Shown piece by piece: positions 16,700 through 24,456 of a stretch of 39,647 nucleotides of DNA. Location of the stretch: NCBI GenBank assembly GCA_963559605.1, contig CAUWLL010000026.1, forward strand, positions 1 to 39,647. Direction: 5' to 3'. Position numbers and translations under genes: made by a program. The notes under the pieces are model-generated. The model was given only the letters and a program-made list of their open reading frames with translations. It had not been told where the DNA came from and searched no databases. The DNA is from Dorea_D sp963559605. Lineage in GTDB: Bacteria > Bacillota > Clostridia > Lachnospirales > Lachnospiraceae. Numbering within the stretch: position 1 is the stretch's first letter; the number at the start of each line of letters is the position of its first letter.

Positions 16700-16996
16700 T
16701 TATGTGGAGTGAATACCGGTTACGGTTATCCGTTTGATAAATCTGGATAGACCGAGTGTTACGATATTGTCCATGTATGCCGGAATCCGGCGGATCAGTA
16801 CCTCACCGAACTCATGAGGGATACTTTTAAAGTGGTCTGCCTTTAAAGTATTTGCTTCGTTCTCATCAACAAACCTTGCTGATACATCAAAATGCGAACC
16901 GCCTCATGTGTGACATACTCTGGGGATGATCAGAATGTTTTTTAAATTCTTTTCTTTCATGTATTCGGTTAGTTTATCTTCTAATTTTATGTTCAT
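16700..16996 (-). CDS. Candidate selenoprotein with CxxU motif, 98 aa
   Basis: On the minus strand a 99-codon frame starts MNIKLEDKLTEYMKEK, with AAAGGAG (17005-17011) eight bases before the ATG. Codon 31 is TGA (16904-16906). The frame stays open for 67 more codons on the other side and reads like normal protein to TAA at 16700. Around the TGA the sequence is CHT-U-GGSHFDVSARF, so the UGA sits in a CxxU redox-type motif. A hairpin 21-39 bases after it matches the bacterial SECIS pattern. I infer selenocysteine at residue 31. It may belong to the small families NCBI labels as CC/Se-motif (seleno)proteins, but I cannot confirm this. The alternative is a gene inactivated by one nonsense mutation. 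Function is unknown; a redox role is likely. Confidence 0.72.
16865..16883 (-). promoter_or_regulatory. SECIS-like hairpin after in-frame UGA
   Basis: In the mRNA, AUCAGCA (+21 to +27 after the UGA) pairs with UGUUGAU, including one G-U pair, around the apical loop AGGUU. Bacterial SECIS elements need a hairpin whose apical loop, with G near its start, lies roughly 16-37 bases after the UGA. E. coli fdhF has AGGUCU in this loop. Both features are met here. Confidence 0.65.
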
Positions 16997-17075
16997 AATG
17001 CTCGCTCCTTTGTTTTTTTTCTTTGATTATATACGGGGGATGTGGAAGATTCTGTAATTTAGTCACGAAATTTCC

Positions 17076-17104
17076 TTGTATCGGTAATCATCTGTGTATA
17101 TAAT
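17076..17104 (+). promoter_or_regulatory. Promoter of the isochorismatase-family gene
   Basis: TTGTAT (17076-17081) and TATAAT (17099-17104) are spaced by 17 bases, about 60 bases before the start codon. Confidence 0.7.
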
Positions 17105-17167
17105 GGTGAGTAGAAGTCGGGCAGAGACCGGGACATCCTCAGAAACAGGAAAGGTAAGGGAGAGAAT

Positions 17168-17701
17168 ATGAACGTATTAGTAGTTGTGGATATGCAGAAT
17201 GATTTTATAGACGGAGCCTTGGGGACGAAAGAGGCAGTGGCAATTGTGCCAAAAGTAGTGGAGAAGATCCAAAACTTTGACGGGCGTGTTATTTATACCA
17301 GAGATACTCATGAGGAGAACTATCTGGAGACACAGGAAGGCAAAAGACTTCCGATAAAACATTGTATCAAGTGGACGAGAGGCTGGGAGCTTCATCCGAA
17401 GATCGAGGAGATCAGGAAGGAAACGCCGATCGACAAGCCGACCTTCGGAAGCGCGGCATTAGGGCATGTGCTTGTAGCGCAGGATAAAGACTTAAAGGCG
17501 AAGGGAGAGAAGGGGATCGAATCCATTACTCTGATTGGATTATGTACGGATATTTGTGTGATTTCCAATGCCTTGATCGTGAAGGCAAGCCTTCCGGAAG
17601 TGCGGATAATCGTAGACGGAGGATGTTGTGCGGGAGTAACGCCGGAAAGCCACGAGAATGCTCTGGAAGCTATGCGTATGTGCCAGATCGAGATAAAATA
17701 A
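17168..17701 (+). CDS. Isochorismatase-family cysteine hydrolase (nicotinamidase-like)
   Basis: A 177-residue hydrolase with the family triad: Asp10 in VVDMQNDFIDGAL, a Lys in the middle region, and Cys in GLCTDICVISNAL. DTHEENY resembles the metal-binding DxH of nicotinamidases. Such enzymes hydrolyse nicotinamide to nicotinate for NAD salvage, but members with other amide substrates exist, so the exact reaction is not certain. GGGAGAG precedes the ATG. It has its own promoter and terminator. Confidence 0.88.
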   Translation: MNVLVVVDMQNDFIDGALGTKEAVAIVPKVVEKIQNFDGRVIYTRDTHEENYLETQEGKRLPIKHCIKWTRGWELHPKIEEIRKETPIDKPTFGSAALGHVLVAQDKDLKAKGEKGIESITLIGLCTDICVISNALIVKASLPEVRIIVDGGCCAGVTPESHENALEAMRMCQIEIK

Positions 17702-17728
17702 AGTACGCAGGTCCGGTATATTAGACAG

Positions 17729-17758
17729 GAGGGGCGAAGTCAGGACGCCCCTCTTTTT
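17729..17758 (+). terminator. Terminator after the isochorismatase-family gene
   Basis: GAGGGGCG (17729-17736) pairs with CGCCCCTC (17746-17753), followed by TTTTT. Confidence 0.9.
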
Positions 17759-17768
17759 CGGTGTATAC

Positions 17769-18248
17769 TTATTCCGGGTAGATCAACCGTTCCTCGGAAA
17801 TATTGTTTAGTACTTCGTTTACATATTTTTTTGCCAGATAATTTGCCATCGGAAGGTTCATATCCAAATAGTTGCCGCAATCTTTGGCAGAAGCTCCCGG
17901 TACTTCATCGTGAAACTCGGCAATGAAAGTGAACATTTCTTGCATTAACGGCACAATATCGCGGGATTCGTATTTTCCTGCGAGCAGAAGATAGAAGCCT
18001 GTACGACAGCCCATAGGTCCAAAATAAATAGTTTTATCGGCGTACTTATGATGGTTTCTTAAAAAGGTAGCCGCAAGGTGTTCAATGGTATGCATTTCCG
18101 CAGTGTTCATTACAGGTTCGTCGTTGGGACTTGTCATACGAAGGTCGAAAGTAGTGACAGGATGTCCTTCTACGTGATCGATGCGGGATACATATATTCC
18201 GGGTTTTAGTTTTATGTGGTCGATGGTAAAGCTGGTAATTTTCTCCAT
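17769..18248 (-). CDS. luxS: S-ribosylhomocysteine lyase LuxS
   Basis: LuxS cleaves S-ribosylhomocysteine to homocysteine and DPD, the precursor of autoinducer-2, as part of the activated methyl cycle. The metal-binding motif HTIEH (His53, His57) and the third ligand Cys124 in DCGNYLDM are intact, as are Cys81 in GCRTGFY and the catalytic Glu56. The length of 159 residues is typical. AAAGGAG precedes the start on the minus strand. No pfs/mtn or metabolic neighbour lies adjacent. Confidence 0.96.
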   Translation of the reverse strand: MEKITSFTIDHIKLKPGIYVSRIDHVEGHPVTTFDLRMTSPNDEPVMNTAEMHTIEHLAATFLRNHHKYADKTIYFGPMGCRTGFYLLLAGKYESRDIVPLMQEMFTFIAEFHDEVPGASAKDCGNYLDMNLPMANYLAKKYVNEVLNNISEERLIYPE

Positions 18249-18378
18249 ATTTGTTCTCCTTTTGTCTGTATTTTATTTTAGGATGTATTTCTATAAGACA
18301 TCATAGCACTTTTTCAGCAGATTTACTATGAAAAAAACGGTGAGATATGTTATACTATGAAAGTATGAGGTGACAGAC

Positions 18379-19008
18379 ATGAAAATATATTTTGTAAGAC
18401 ACGGAGAAACGGATTGGAACAAGGCGCGAAAGATTCAGGGACGGGCAGATATTCCACTGAATGCGTTTGGGATTCATCTGGCAGAAGAGACTGCCAAAGG
18501 ATTGAAGGATGTGGAATTTCATGTATGCTTTACAAGCCCTCTCGGAAGGGCAAAGCATACGGCGCAGATTCTTTTAGAGGGCAGAAACGTTCCGATAATA
18601 GAGGACGCGCGGGTAGAAGAGATGGCGTTTGGCATATATGAGGGAAAATGTTGTGCGAAAGAAAACGGGAATGTCCCGAAGTCTTTTCAGAAATTTTTTG
18701 ACGATCCGGAGCATTTTATTCCGGCACAAGGCGGAGAAAGTTTTGAAGATGTAAAAAGAAGAACCGGAGATTTTCTTCATTGGTTGTTTGCACAGGAGGA
18801 GTATCAGGACAGCAACATTTTAGTGACCACTCACGGAGCGGCGCTTGCGGGAATCCTCAATAACATCAAGGGAGAGCCTCTTTCCGAATATTGGGGTGTG
18901 GGCGTCCATAAAAACTGCGCGGTAACAGAAGTGGAGGTCTTGGACGGAGCGCCGAACATATTATCGGAGAACCGGGTGTATTATCAGGATGAGGTAAAGC
19001 CTTGGTAA
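18379..19008 (+). CDS. Histidine phosphatase family protein
   Basis: A 209-residue enzyme of the phosphoglycerate mutase-like superfamily. The phosphorylated His lies in FVRHGETDWN near the N-terminus, with the second active-site His in TTHGAALAG. IQGRADIPLNAFG and FTSPLGRAKHTAQI are also typical. Substrate cannot be assigned; relatives include cobalamin-pathway phosphatases and broad-specificity phosphatases. ATG 18379 is chosen because GAGG lies eight bases before it; an upstream in-frame GTG lacks a site. trpS follows after 96 bases. Confidence 0.9.
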   Translation: MKIYFVRHGETDWNKARKIQGRADIPLNAFGIHLAEETAKGLKDVEFHVCFTSPLGRAKHTAQILLEGRNVPIIEDARVEEMAFGIYEGKCCAKENGNVPKSFQKFFDDPEHFIPAQGGESFEDVKRRTGDFLHWLFAQEEYQDSNILVTTHGAALAGILNNIKGEPLSEYWGVGVHKNCAVTEVEVLDGAPNILSENRVYYQDEVKPW

Positions 19009-19104
19009 TATCGAAGCAGATGTCAGGATAAAGCCATAGAAATATATGGGATGGGAAATGGGAAGACCATTGAATAGATTAAAGGAATCAGGAGGAACGG
19101 AGAA

Positions 19105-20109
19105 ATGTTAGGAGATAAGAAAGTATTATTCAGCGGTATGCAGGCAACGGGAAATCTGACGTTGGGAAATTATCTGGGAGCTCTTAAAAACTGGGTGACT
19201 TTAAGTGACGAGTATGAGTGCTTTTACAGTGTGGTAGATATGCATTCTATTACAGTAAGACAGAATCCGGCAGAGCTTAGAAAGAGGGCGAGAGCTCTTT
19301 TGACGCTTTATATCGCAGCCGGGCTCGACCCGGAGAAAAACTGTATTTATTATCAGTCTCATGTGTCCGGCCATGCGGAGCTTGCATGGATCTTAAACTG
19401 CTTTACTTATATGGGAGAATTGAACCGCATGACACAGTTTAAGGATAAATCCGCAAAGCACGCAGATAATATTAATGCGGGACTTTTCACTTATCCGGTA
19501 CTGATGGCGGCAGATATTCTTCTTTATCAGGCGGATGTAGTTCCGGTTGGGATCGATCAGATGCAGCATTTAGAACTGACAAGGGATATTGCGGAACGTT
19601 TTAATCATATTTACGGAGACGTATTTACGGTGCCGGAGCCATATATCGGCAAGGTAGGGGCGAAGATCATGAGCCTTCAGGATCCGTCAAAGAAGATGTC
19701 CAAGTCGGATGAGAATCCCAATGCCAGTATTTATCTGATGGACGATCCGGATACGATCATGCGCAAATGTAAACGGGCGGTGACAGATTCTGAGGCGCAG
19801 ATTCTTTACCGGGATGAACAGCCGGGAGTTAAGAATTTGATCGACATTTACAGTGCATGTACCGGAAAGAAACCGGAAGAGGTAGTGGCAGAGTTTGACG
19901 GGAAAGGTTATGGAGACTTTAAACTGGCAGTGGGAGAGGCGGTTGTATCTGTGCTGAAACCATTACAGGAGGAAGTTGCCAGACTGGAGAAGGATAAGAC
20001 CTATATTGACAGCGTGATAAAAAATAATGCGGAAAAGGCAAATTATTTTGCTATGAAAACTTTGAGAAAGGTGCAAAAGAAGATCGGATTTCCGGAGAGA
20101 ATTCGATAA
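19105..20109 (+). CDS. trpS: Tryptophanyl-tRNA synthetase
   Basis: This class I synthetase charges tRNA-Trp. The HIGH-like segment TLGNYLGA lies near the N-terminus, KMSKS is at residues 197-201, and FSGMQATGNLTLGNYLGAL is the standard start. The length of 334 residues is normal. TCAGGAGGA precedes the ATG. No T-box is visible in the 96 bases upstream, in contrast to the tryptophan-type importer at 3277-5979. Confidence 0.96.
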   Translation: MLGDKKVLFSGMQATGNLTLGNYLGALKNWVTLSDEYECFYSVVDMHSITVRQNPAELRKRARALLTLYIAAGLDPEKNCIYYQSHVSGHAELAWILNCFTYMGELNRMTQFKDKSAKHADNINAGLFTYPVLMAADILLYQADVVPVGIDQMQHLELTRDIAERFNHIYGDVFTVPEPYIGKVGAKIMSLQDPSKKMSKSDENPNASIYLMDDPDTIMRKCKRAVTDSEAQILYRDEQPGVKNLIDIYSACTGKKPEEVVAEFDGKGYGDFKLAVGEAVVSVLKPLQEEVARLEKDKTYIDSVIKNNAEKANYFAMKTLRKVQKKIGFPERIR

Positions 20110-20140
20110 ATAGTAAATAAAGAGAAAGAGCAAAGAAAAA

Positions 20141-20166
20141 CGGTGTGAGTTGTCACACCGTTTTTT
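20141..20166. terminator. Bidirectional terminator between trpS and the ABC-F gene
   Basis: CGGTGTGA (20141-20148) pairs with TCACACCG (20153-20160), flanked by A-rich sequence on one side and TTTTTT on the other. Confidence 0.9.
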
Positions 20167-20176
20167 GAAAAGAAAT

Positions 20177-21811
20177 CTAGTCATCATCTTCTGGAGTGAT
20201 GGTATAAGTGGCACGTTTTCTCGCCATTTCATCACTTGCCAGATATTCATCATAAGTTGTGATCTTGTCAATGAGTTTACCGCCGGGAACAATCTCCATA
20301 ATACGGTTTGCCGTTGTCTGAACGATCTGGTGGTCGCGGCAGGAGAAGAGCAGTACTCCCGGGAATTTTGTCATTCCGTTATTGAGAGCTGTGATGGATT
20401 CCATATCCAGATGGTTGGTTGGCTCATCTAAGATGAGAACGTTTGAACCGGAAATCATCATTTTCGATAACATACAACGTACTTTTTCTCCACCGGACAA
20501 GACGCTTACACGTTTCACGCCGTCATCTCCGCCAAAGAGCATTCTTCCTAAGAATCCTCGTACATAAGTAGCGTCTTTTTCTTCGGAATACTGTGTCAGC
20601 CACTCTACAATGGTATAGTCATTGTCAAACTCATTGCCGAAATCTAACGGGAAGTAGGACTGAGAGGTTGTGATCCCCCATTTATATACGCCTTCGTCCG
20701 GCTCCATTGCTCCTGTAAGAATCTGGAACAGGGTAGTCTTTGCAAGCTCATTGCTTCCGACAAAAGCCACTTTGTCATCATGGTTTAAAGTGAAGGAAAT
20801 GTTATCCAGAACTTTTTCACCGTCAATGGTCTTACTCAATCCTTCTACTGTGAGAACGTCGTTACCGATCGAGCGGTTTGGACGGAAATCAATGTAAGGG
20901 TATTTACGGCTGGACGGCTGAATGTCGTCAAGCTGGATCTTCTCAAGGGCACGTTTTCTGGAAGTAGCCTGTTTGGATTTGGAAGCGTTGGCGCTGAAAC
21001 GGGAAATAAATTCCTGTAATTCCTTGATTTTTTCTTCTTTTTTCTTATTGGCTTCTTTCATCTGACGAATGAGAAGCTGGCTGGATTCATACCAGAAATC
21101 ATAGTTTCCGGCGTACAACTTGATCTTACCGTAATCAATATCTGCAATCTGTGTACAGACTTTGTTTAGAAAATAGCGGTCATGGGATACAACGATGACG
21201 GTGTTGTCAAAGTTGATCAAAAATTCTTCCAGCCATGCGATGGCATCCAGATCTAAGTGGTTAGTAGGCTCGTCCAGAAGCAGGATGTCGGGATTTCCGA
21301 ATAATGCCTGAGCAAGAAGCACCTTCACTTTCTTTGGACCGTCTAAGTTTTTCATGATCTCATAGTGTAATTCTGTGTCGATACCGAGGCCGTTTAATAA
21401 GGAAGCGGCATCAGACTCTGCTTCCCAGCCGTTCATGGAGGCAAATTCCCCTTCTAACTCACTGGCTTTGATACCATCCTCGTCCGTGAAGTCCTCTTTT
21501 GCATAGATGGCTTCTTTTTCCTTCATGATTTCATATAATCGGGCATTTCCCATCATAACGGTATCAAGTACCGGAAATTCATCGTATTTAAAGTGATCCT
21601 GCTGGAGGAAAGAAAGACGTTCGCCTGGAGTGATGATCACCTCACCCTTAGTTGGCTCAAGCTGACCGGACAGGATTCTTAAAAATGTCGATTTTCCGGC
21701 TCCGTTTGCACCGATGAGACCATAACAGTTTCCTTCGGTAAATTTAATATTAACATCTTCAAATAACGCTTTTTTTCCGACGCGCAGTGTAATATTGCTT
21801 GTGCTTATCAT
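20177..21811 (-). CDS. ABC-F family ATPase (YkpA/YbiT type)
   Basis: A 544-residue cytoplasmic protein with two ATPase domains and no membrane part, as in ABC-F ribosome-associated factors. The first domain has GANGAGKST and LLLDEPTNHLDLDAIAWLEE. A charged linker rich in Lys and Glu follows at about residues 240-300, the position of the P-site tRNA interaction motif. The second domain has VLSGGEKVRC and LILDEPTNHLDMES, but its Walker A reads GSNELAKTT, with Ala at a usual Gly, a feature of this subfamily. It probably acts in translation; whether it protects against antibiotics cannot be told. Confidence 0.9.
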   Translation of the reverse strand: MISTSNITLRVGKKALFEDVNIKFTEGNCYGLIGANGAGKSTFLRILSGQLEPTKGEVIITPGERLSFLQQDHFKYDEFPVLDTVMMGNARLYEIMKEKEAIYAKEDFTDEDGIKASELEGEFASMNGWEAESDAASLLNGLGIDTELHYEIMKNLDGPKKVKVLLAQALFGNPDILLLDEPTNHLDLDAIAWLEEFLINFDNTVIVVSHDRYFLNKVCTQIADIDYGKIKLYAGNYDFWYESSQLLIRQMKEANKKKEEKIKELQEFISRFSANASKSKQATSRKRALEKIQLDDIQPSSRKYPYIDFRPNRSIGNDVLTVEGLSKTIDGEKVLDNISFTLNHDDKVAFVGSNELAKTTLFQILTGAMEPDEGVYKWGITTSQSYFPLDFGNEFDNDYTIVEWLTQYSEEKDATYVRGFLGRMLFGGDDGVKRVSVLSGGEKVRCMLSKMMISGSNVLILDEPTNHLDMESITALNNGMTKFPGVLLFSCRDHQIVQTTANRIMEIVPGGKLIDKITTYDEYLASDEMARKRATYTITPEDDD

Positions 21812-21902
21812 AATTCACATACTCCTTATCGCTGTTTGTCATGTTTGACAGTCGTGCGAACATCTGTCCGATGACTGCCGGGTTCCAATATTTCCAACGC
21901 TT

Positions 21903-21931
21903 ATAGTAACAAAAATAGAAAGAAATGGCAA
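21903..21931 (-). promoter_or_regulatory. Promoter of the ABC-F gene
   Basis: On the minus strand TTGCCA (21926-21931) and TACTAT (21903-21908) are 17 bases apart. The resulting leader would be about 85 bases. Confidence 0.55.
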
Positions 21932-21989
21932 GGCTATTTGTCGATTCGGTAAAGGAGTTGCTTTCCGAACAGCATTTTCGGATTATAGG

Positions 21990-22017
21990 TTGCGATTAAG
22001 GGAAATAAGTATATAAT
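21990..22017 (+). promoter_or_regulatory. Promoter of the patatin-like gene
   Basis: TTGCGA (21990-21995) and a perfect TATAAT (22012-22017) with 16-base spacing. Confidence 0.65.
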
Positions 22018-22062
22018 AGAACGTGTCTATGAAAACAGTCTGGGAAAGTGAGGAATCGAATT

Positions 22063-22920
22063 ATGACAACCGGAACAATTGTATTAGAAGGCGGAGCTAC
22101 GAGAGGCGTATTTACGTCAGGAGTTTTGGATTATCTGATGGAGCAGGAAGTGTATTTTTCTCATGTCATCGGGGTGTCTGCCGGGGCTTGTAACGCAGTG
22201 GACTATGTGTCCGGGCAGATCGGCAGAACGAGGGACTGCATGATTCCAAAAGATAAAGAATATAATTATTATTGCGGATTTCGTGAATTTATAAAAGAAA
22301 AAAGTATTTTGGATATGGATCTGGTGTTTGATAAATATCCAAATGAAATCTATCCATTTGATTATGACACCTATTTTGCATCTGAGATGACCTGTGAGCT
22401 TGTGACTACGAATTGTGAGACCGGACGTGCAGAATATATGACGGAAAAAAGTGACCGTCAAAGACTGATGAAGATCTGCCGGGCTTCTAGCAGTATGCCG
22501 TTAGTATCTCCTATCGTAAATATCGACGGCGTACCTTATCTGGACGGTGGTCTGTCAGATTCTATACCAGTGCGCAGGGCTTTGAAAATCGGCAATGGCA
22601 AGATAGTGCTGGTACTGACGAGAAATCCGGGATACCGAAAGAAGCCCGTGTCCCGCGCTACCGCAAATCTTTATAAAAGTGCGTATCGGAAATATCCGAA
22701 ACTTGCGAAAGCGTCTATTTACAGAAATGTAATGTATAATAGGACGATGGAATTCATTGAGAGACTGGAAGAGGAAGAAAAGATTTTTCTTATACGTCCT
22801 ATGATTCCAACGGTGTCAAGACTGGAAAAAGATTACGATGTGTTAATGAATTTCTATGAGCATGGATACAAGCTGATGAAACGGCAGTTCGGAGACTTAC
22901 AGAGATTTTTAGAAAAATAG
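22063..22920 (+). CDS. Patatin-like phospholipase family protein
   Basis: A 285-residue predicted serine lipid hydrolase. The oxyanion-hole motif GGATRGVFTSG is at the N-terminus, the nucleophile elbow is GVSAG, and the catalytic Asp is in YLDGGLSDSIP, so the Ser-Asp dyad is complete. It resembles the YjjU-type bacterial patatins. ATG 22063 is preferred to an in-frame GTG 15 bases upstream because GAGGAA precedes it. The following gene starts 22 bases after the stop and is probably co-transcribed. Confidence 0.9.
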   Translation: MTTGTIVLEGGATRGVFTSGVLDYLMEQEVYFSHVIGVSAGACNAVDYVSGQIGRTRDCMIPKDKEYNYYCGFREFIKEKSILDMDLVFDKYPNEIYPFDYDTYFASEMTCELVTTNCETGRAEYMTEKSDRQRLMKICRASSSMPLVSPIVNIDGVPYLDGGLSDSIPVRRALKIGNGKIVLVLTRNPGYRKKPVSRATANLYKSAYRKYPKLAKASIYRNVMYNRTMEFIERLEEEEKIFLIRPMIPTVSRLEKDYDVLMNFYEHGYKLMKRQFGDLQRFLEK

Positions 22921-22942
22921 GGAAGTGTAAAGGAGGAAAAGG

Positions 22943-23992
22943 ATGGATCATTGTACGTTGCTGGAGTTTATGGCGCTGGCAGAAAAGTTAAAATGTAACA
23001 CGAGGCATTCCTGGACGAGCAGTGGGAGACGTGAAAGCGTGGCAGAACATACTTACAGGCTGTGTGTGTTTTCCTGGCTTGTGAAAGAAGAATTTCCGGA
23101 ATGTGATATGGATAAAATATTGAAAATGTGCCTGTTCCATGACATCGGTGAGGCAGTGACCGGAGATATTCCGAGTTTTGAAAAGAAAGAAGCAGATGAA
23201 GAAAAAGAAAACCGGGAGATTGACAAGATTGTGGAAATGCTGCCGGACAGACACCGGGAGGAGCTGCACGCACTGATCAAAGAGCTTCGAGAAAATGAGA
23301 CAATGGAAGCGAAAGTGGTGCATGCTCTTGACAAAATGGAGGCGGTGATCCAGCATAATGAGGCTTCCCTTGATACATGGCTGCCGCTGGAGTATGAGCT
23401 TCAGATGACTTACGGACAGGAGCAGGCAGAAGTACATCCGTATCTGAAGCATTTGCGCCGGGTGCTTCGGGAAGATTCGGAGCGAAAGGTTGAGGAGGCA
23501 GCGGATGCGGCTTTGGATATGCAGATCCTAGGAGTGACGGGCGATACCGAATCAGAATTAAGTTTCGGAGCAAAGACCGGTCAGAAGGAAAGCGGTTATG
23601 TTGTGCGCAAAGGCTCAGAATATATAGATAAAGAGCGGGTAGCAGAGCTGCTTCATGCCACGGAGTGGGCGAAAGACAGAAGTAAGGAGATGATCGGGCA
23701 GTGTGTGGATCATTCCATTTCCTATGGAGTTTATGATGAGAAGAATTACATGGTGGGGTATGCCAGAATGATTTCCGATCTGGCGACGACCTTTTATCTG
23801 ATGGACGTAGTGATCGATGAGGCTTACCGGGGACGGGGACTTGGAAAGCTGCTGCTGGATGTAATAATGAAGGATGTAGGACACCTGCATGGAGTTTTAC
23901 ATACGGAAAACGCACAGGGGTTATATGAAAAATATGGCTTTCAAGTAAGGAAAGACTCGGCAGATACGGTGATGGAAAAGCCAAGAAAATGA
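22943..23992 (+). CDS. HD-domain hydrolase fused to GNAT acetyltransferase
   Basis: The first ~190 residues form an HD-family domain related to YfbR-type 5'-deoxynucleotidases: HSWTSSGRRESVAEHTYRL supplies metal-binding His residues, then LFHDIGEAVTGDIPSFEK the HD pair. The last ~140 residues are a GNAT domain with the acetyl-CoA loop RGRGLGKLL and the late segment NAQGLYEKYGFQ. The two are joined by a linker of about 20 residues with no stop or internal ribosome-binding site. AAGGAGGAAAAGG precedes the ATG. The natural substrates are not known; a role in nucleotide pool hygiene is one possibility for the HD part. Confidence 0.88.
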   Translation: MDHCTLLEFMALAEKLKCNTRHSWTSSGRRESVAEHTYRLCVFSWLVKEEFPECDMDKILKMCLFHDIGEAVTGDIPSFEKKEADEEKENREIDKIVEMLPDRHREELHALIKELRENETMEAKVVHALDKMEAVIQHNEASLDTWLPLEYELQMTYGQEQAEVHPYLKHLRRVLREDSERKVEEAADAALDMQILGVTGDTESELSFGAKTGQKESGYVVRKGSEYIDKERVAELLHATEWAKDRSKEMIGQCVDHSISYGVYDEKNYMVGYARMISDLATTFYLMDVVIDEAYRGRGLGKLLLDVIMKDVGHLHGVLHTENAQGLYEKYGFQVRKDSADTVMEKPRK

Positions 23993-24066
23993 TACGGAGC
24001 CTGGAATACAGCAGTTGAAGATGGCTTTTAGCATGAGCTGTTTTGAACAAAATGGTAAAAAATTGC

Positions 24067-24095
24067 TTGCAATATACCCCGACAGGGTATATAAT
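24067..24095 (+). promoter_or_regulatory. Promoter of the copper operon
   Basis: TTGCAA (24067-24072) and TATAAT (24090-24095) with exactly 17 bases between them. The CsoR operator fills the spacer. Confidence 0.85.
24072..24092. promoter_or_regulatory. CsoR operator
   Basis: ATATACCC-CGACA-GGGTATAT is a perfect 8-base inverted repeat with a 5-base centre, matching the known CsoR operator pattern TACCC...GGGTA. It lies between the -35 and -10 boxes, so bound apo-CsoR would block RNA polymerase until Cu(I) releases it. Confidence 0.88.
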
Positions 24096-24117
24096 CAAAA
24101 CGAAAGAGGTGATCACA

Positions 24118-24420
24118 GTGACAGAGGAGAAAGAATGCTGCCATAAGAAAAAAGAGCGTTCCGAAAAGGAATACAGAGATTTGATCAATCGTTTGAGCCG
24201 TATTGAAGGACAAGTGCGGGGGATTAAGAAGATGGTGGAAAACGACAGCTATTGTACCGATATTCTTATCCAGGTATCGGCGGTCAACGCGGCGCTCAAT
24301 AGCTTTAATAAAGTATTGCTTGCCAACCACATTCGTACTTGTGTAGCAGAGGATATACGAAACGGAAAAGAGGAAACTATTGACGAACTGGTGGAGACGC
24401 TAAAGAAATTGATGAAATAA
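24118..24420 (+). CDS. csoR: Copper-sensing repressor CsoR
   Basis: A 100-residue, all-helical DUF156 protein that represses its own operon until Cu(I) binds. The C-H-C metal site is visible as Cys46 (SYCTDIL), His71 and Cys75 (NHIRTC), with the same spacing as Mycobacterium tuberculosis CsoR (36/61/65). LSRIEGQVRGI is the DNA-binding helix segment. The frame is open from 24043, but GTG 24118 is chosen because GAGGTGATCAC precedes it and the longer version would span the promoter. copA follows after 36 bases. Confidence 0.93.
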   Translation: MTEEKECCHKKKERSEKEYRDLINRLSRIEGQVRGIKKMVENDSYCTDILIQVSAVNAALNSFNKVLLANHIRTCVAEDIRNGKEETIDELVETLKKLMK

Positions 24421-24456
24421 AGAGGTTCGATTACTTAGACAGAAAAGAGGGATAGG

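Noticed and set aside
16686..16712. Eight-codon frame MKILYYVE after GGAGG near 16680
   Set aside because: It has a good ribosome-binding site, but the peptide is tiny and the segment overlaps the 3' end of the minus-strand candidate selenoprotein gene, which explains the sequence better.
19009..19104. T-box leader for trpS
   Set aside because: The 96-base gap has no T-box sequence, specifier stem or terminator, so no such regulation can be claimed.
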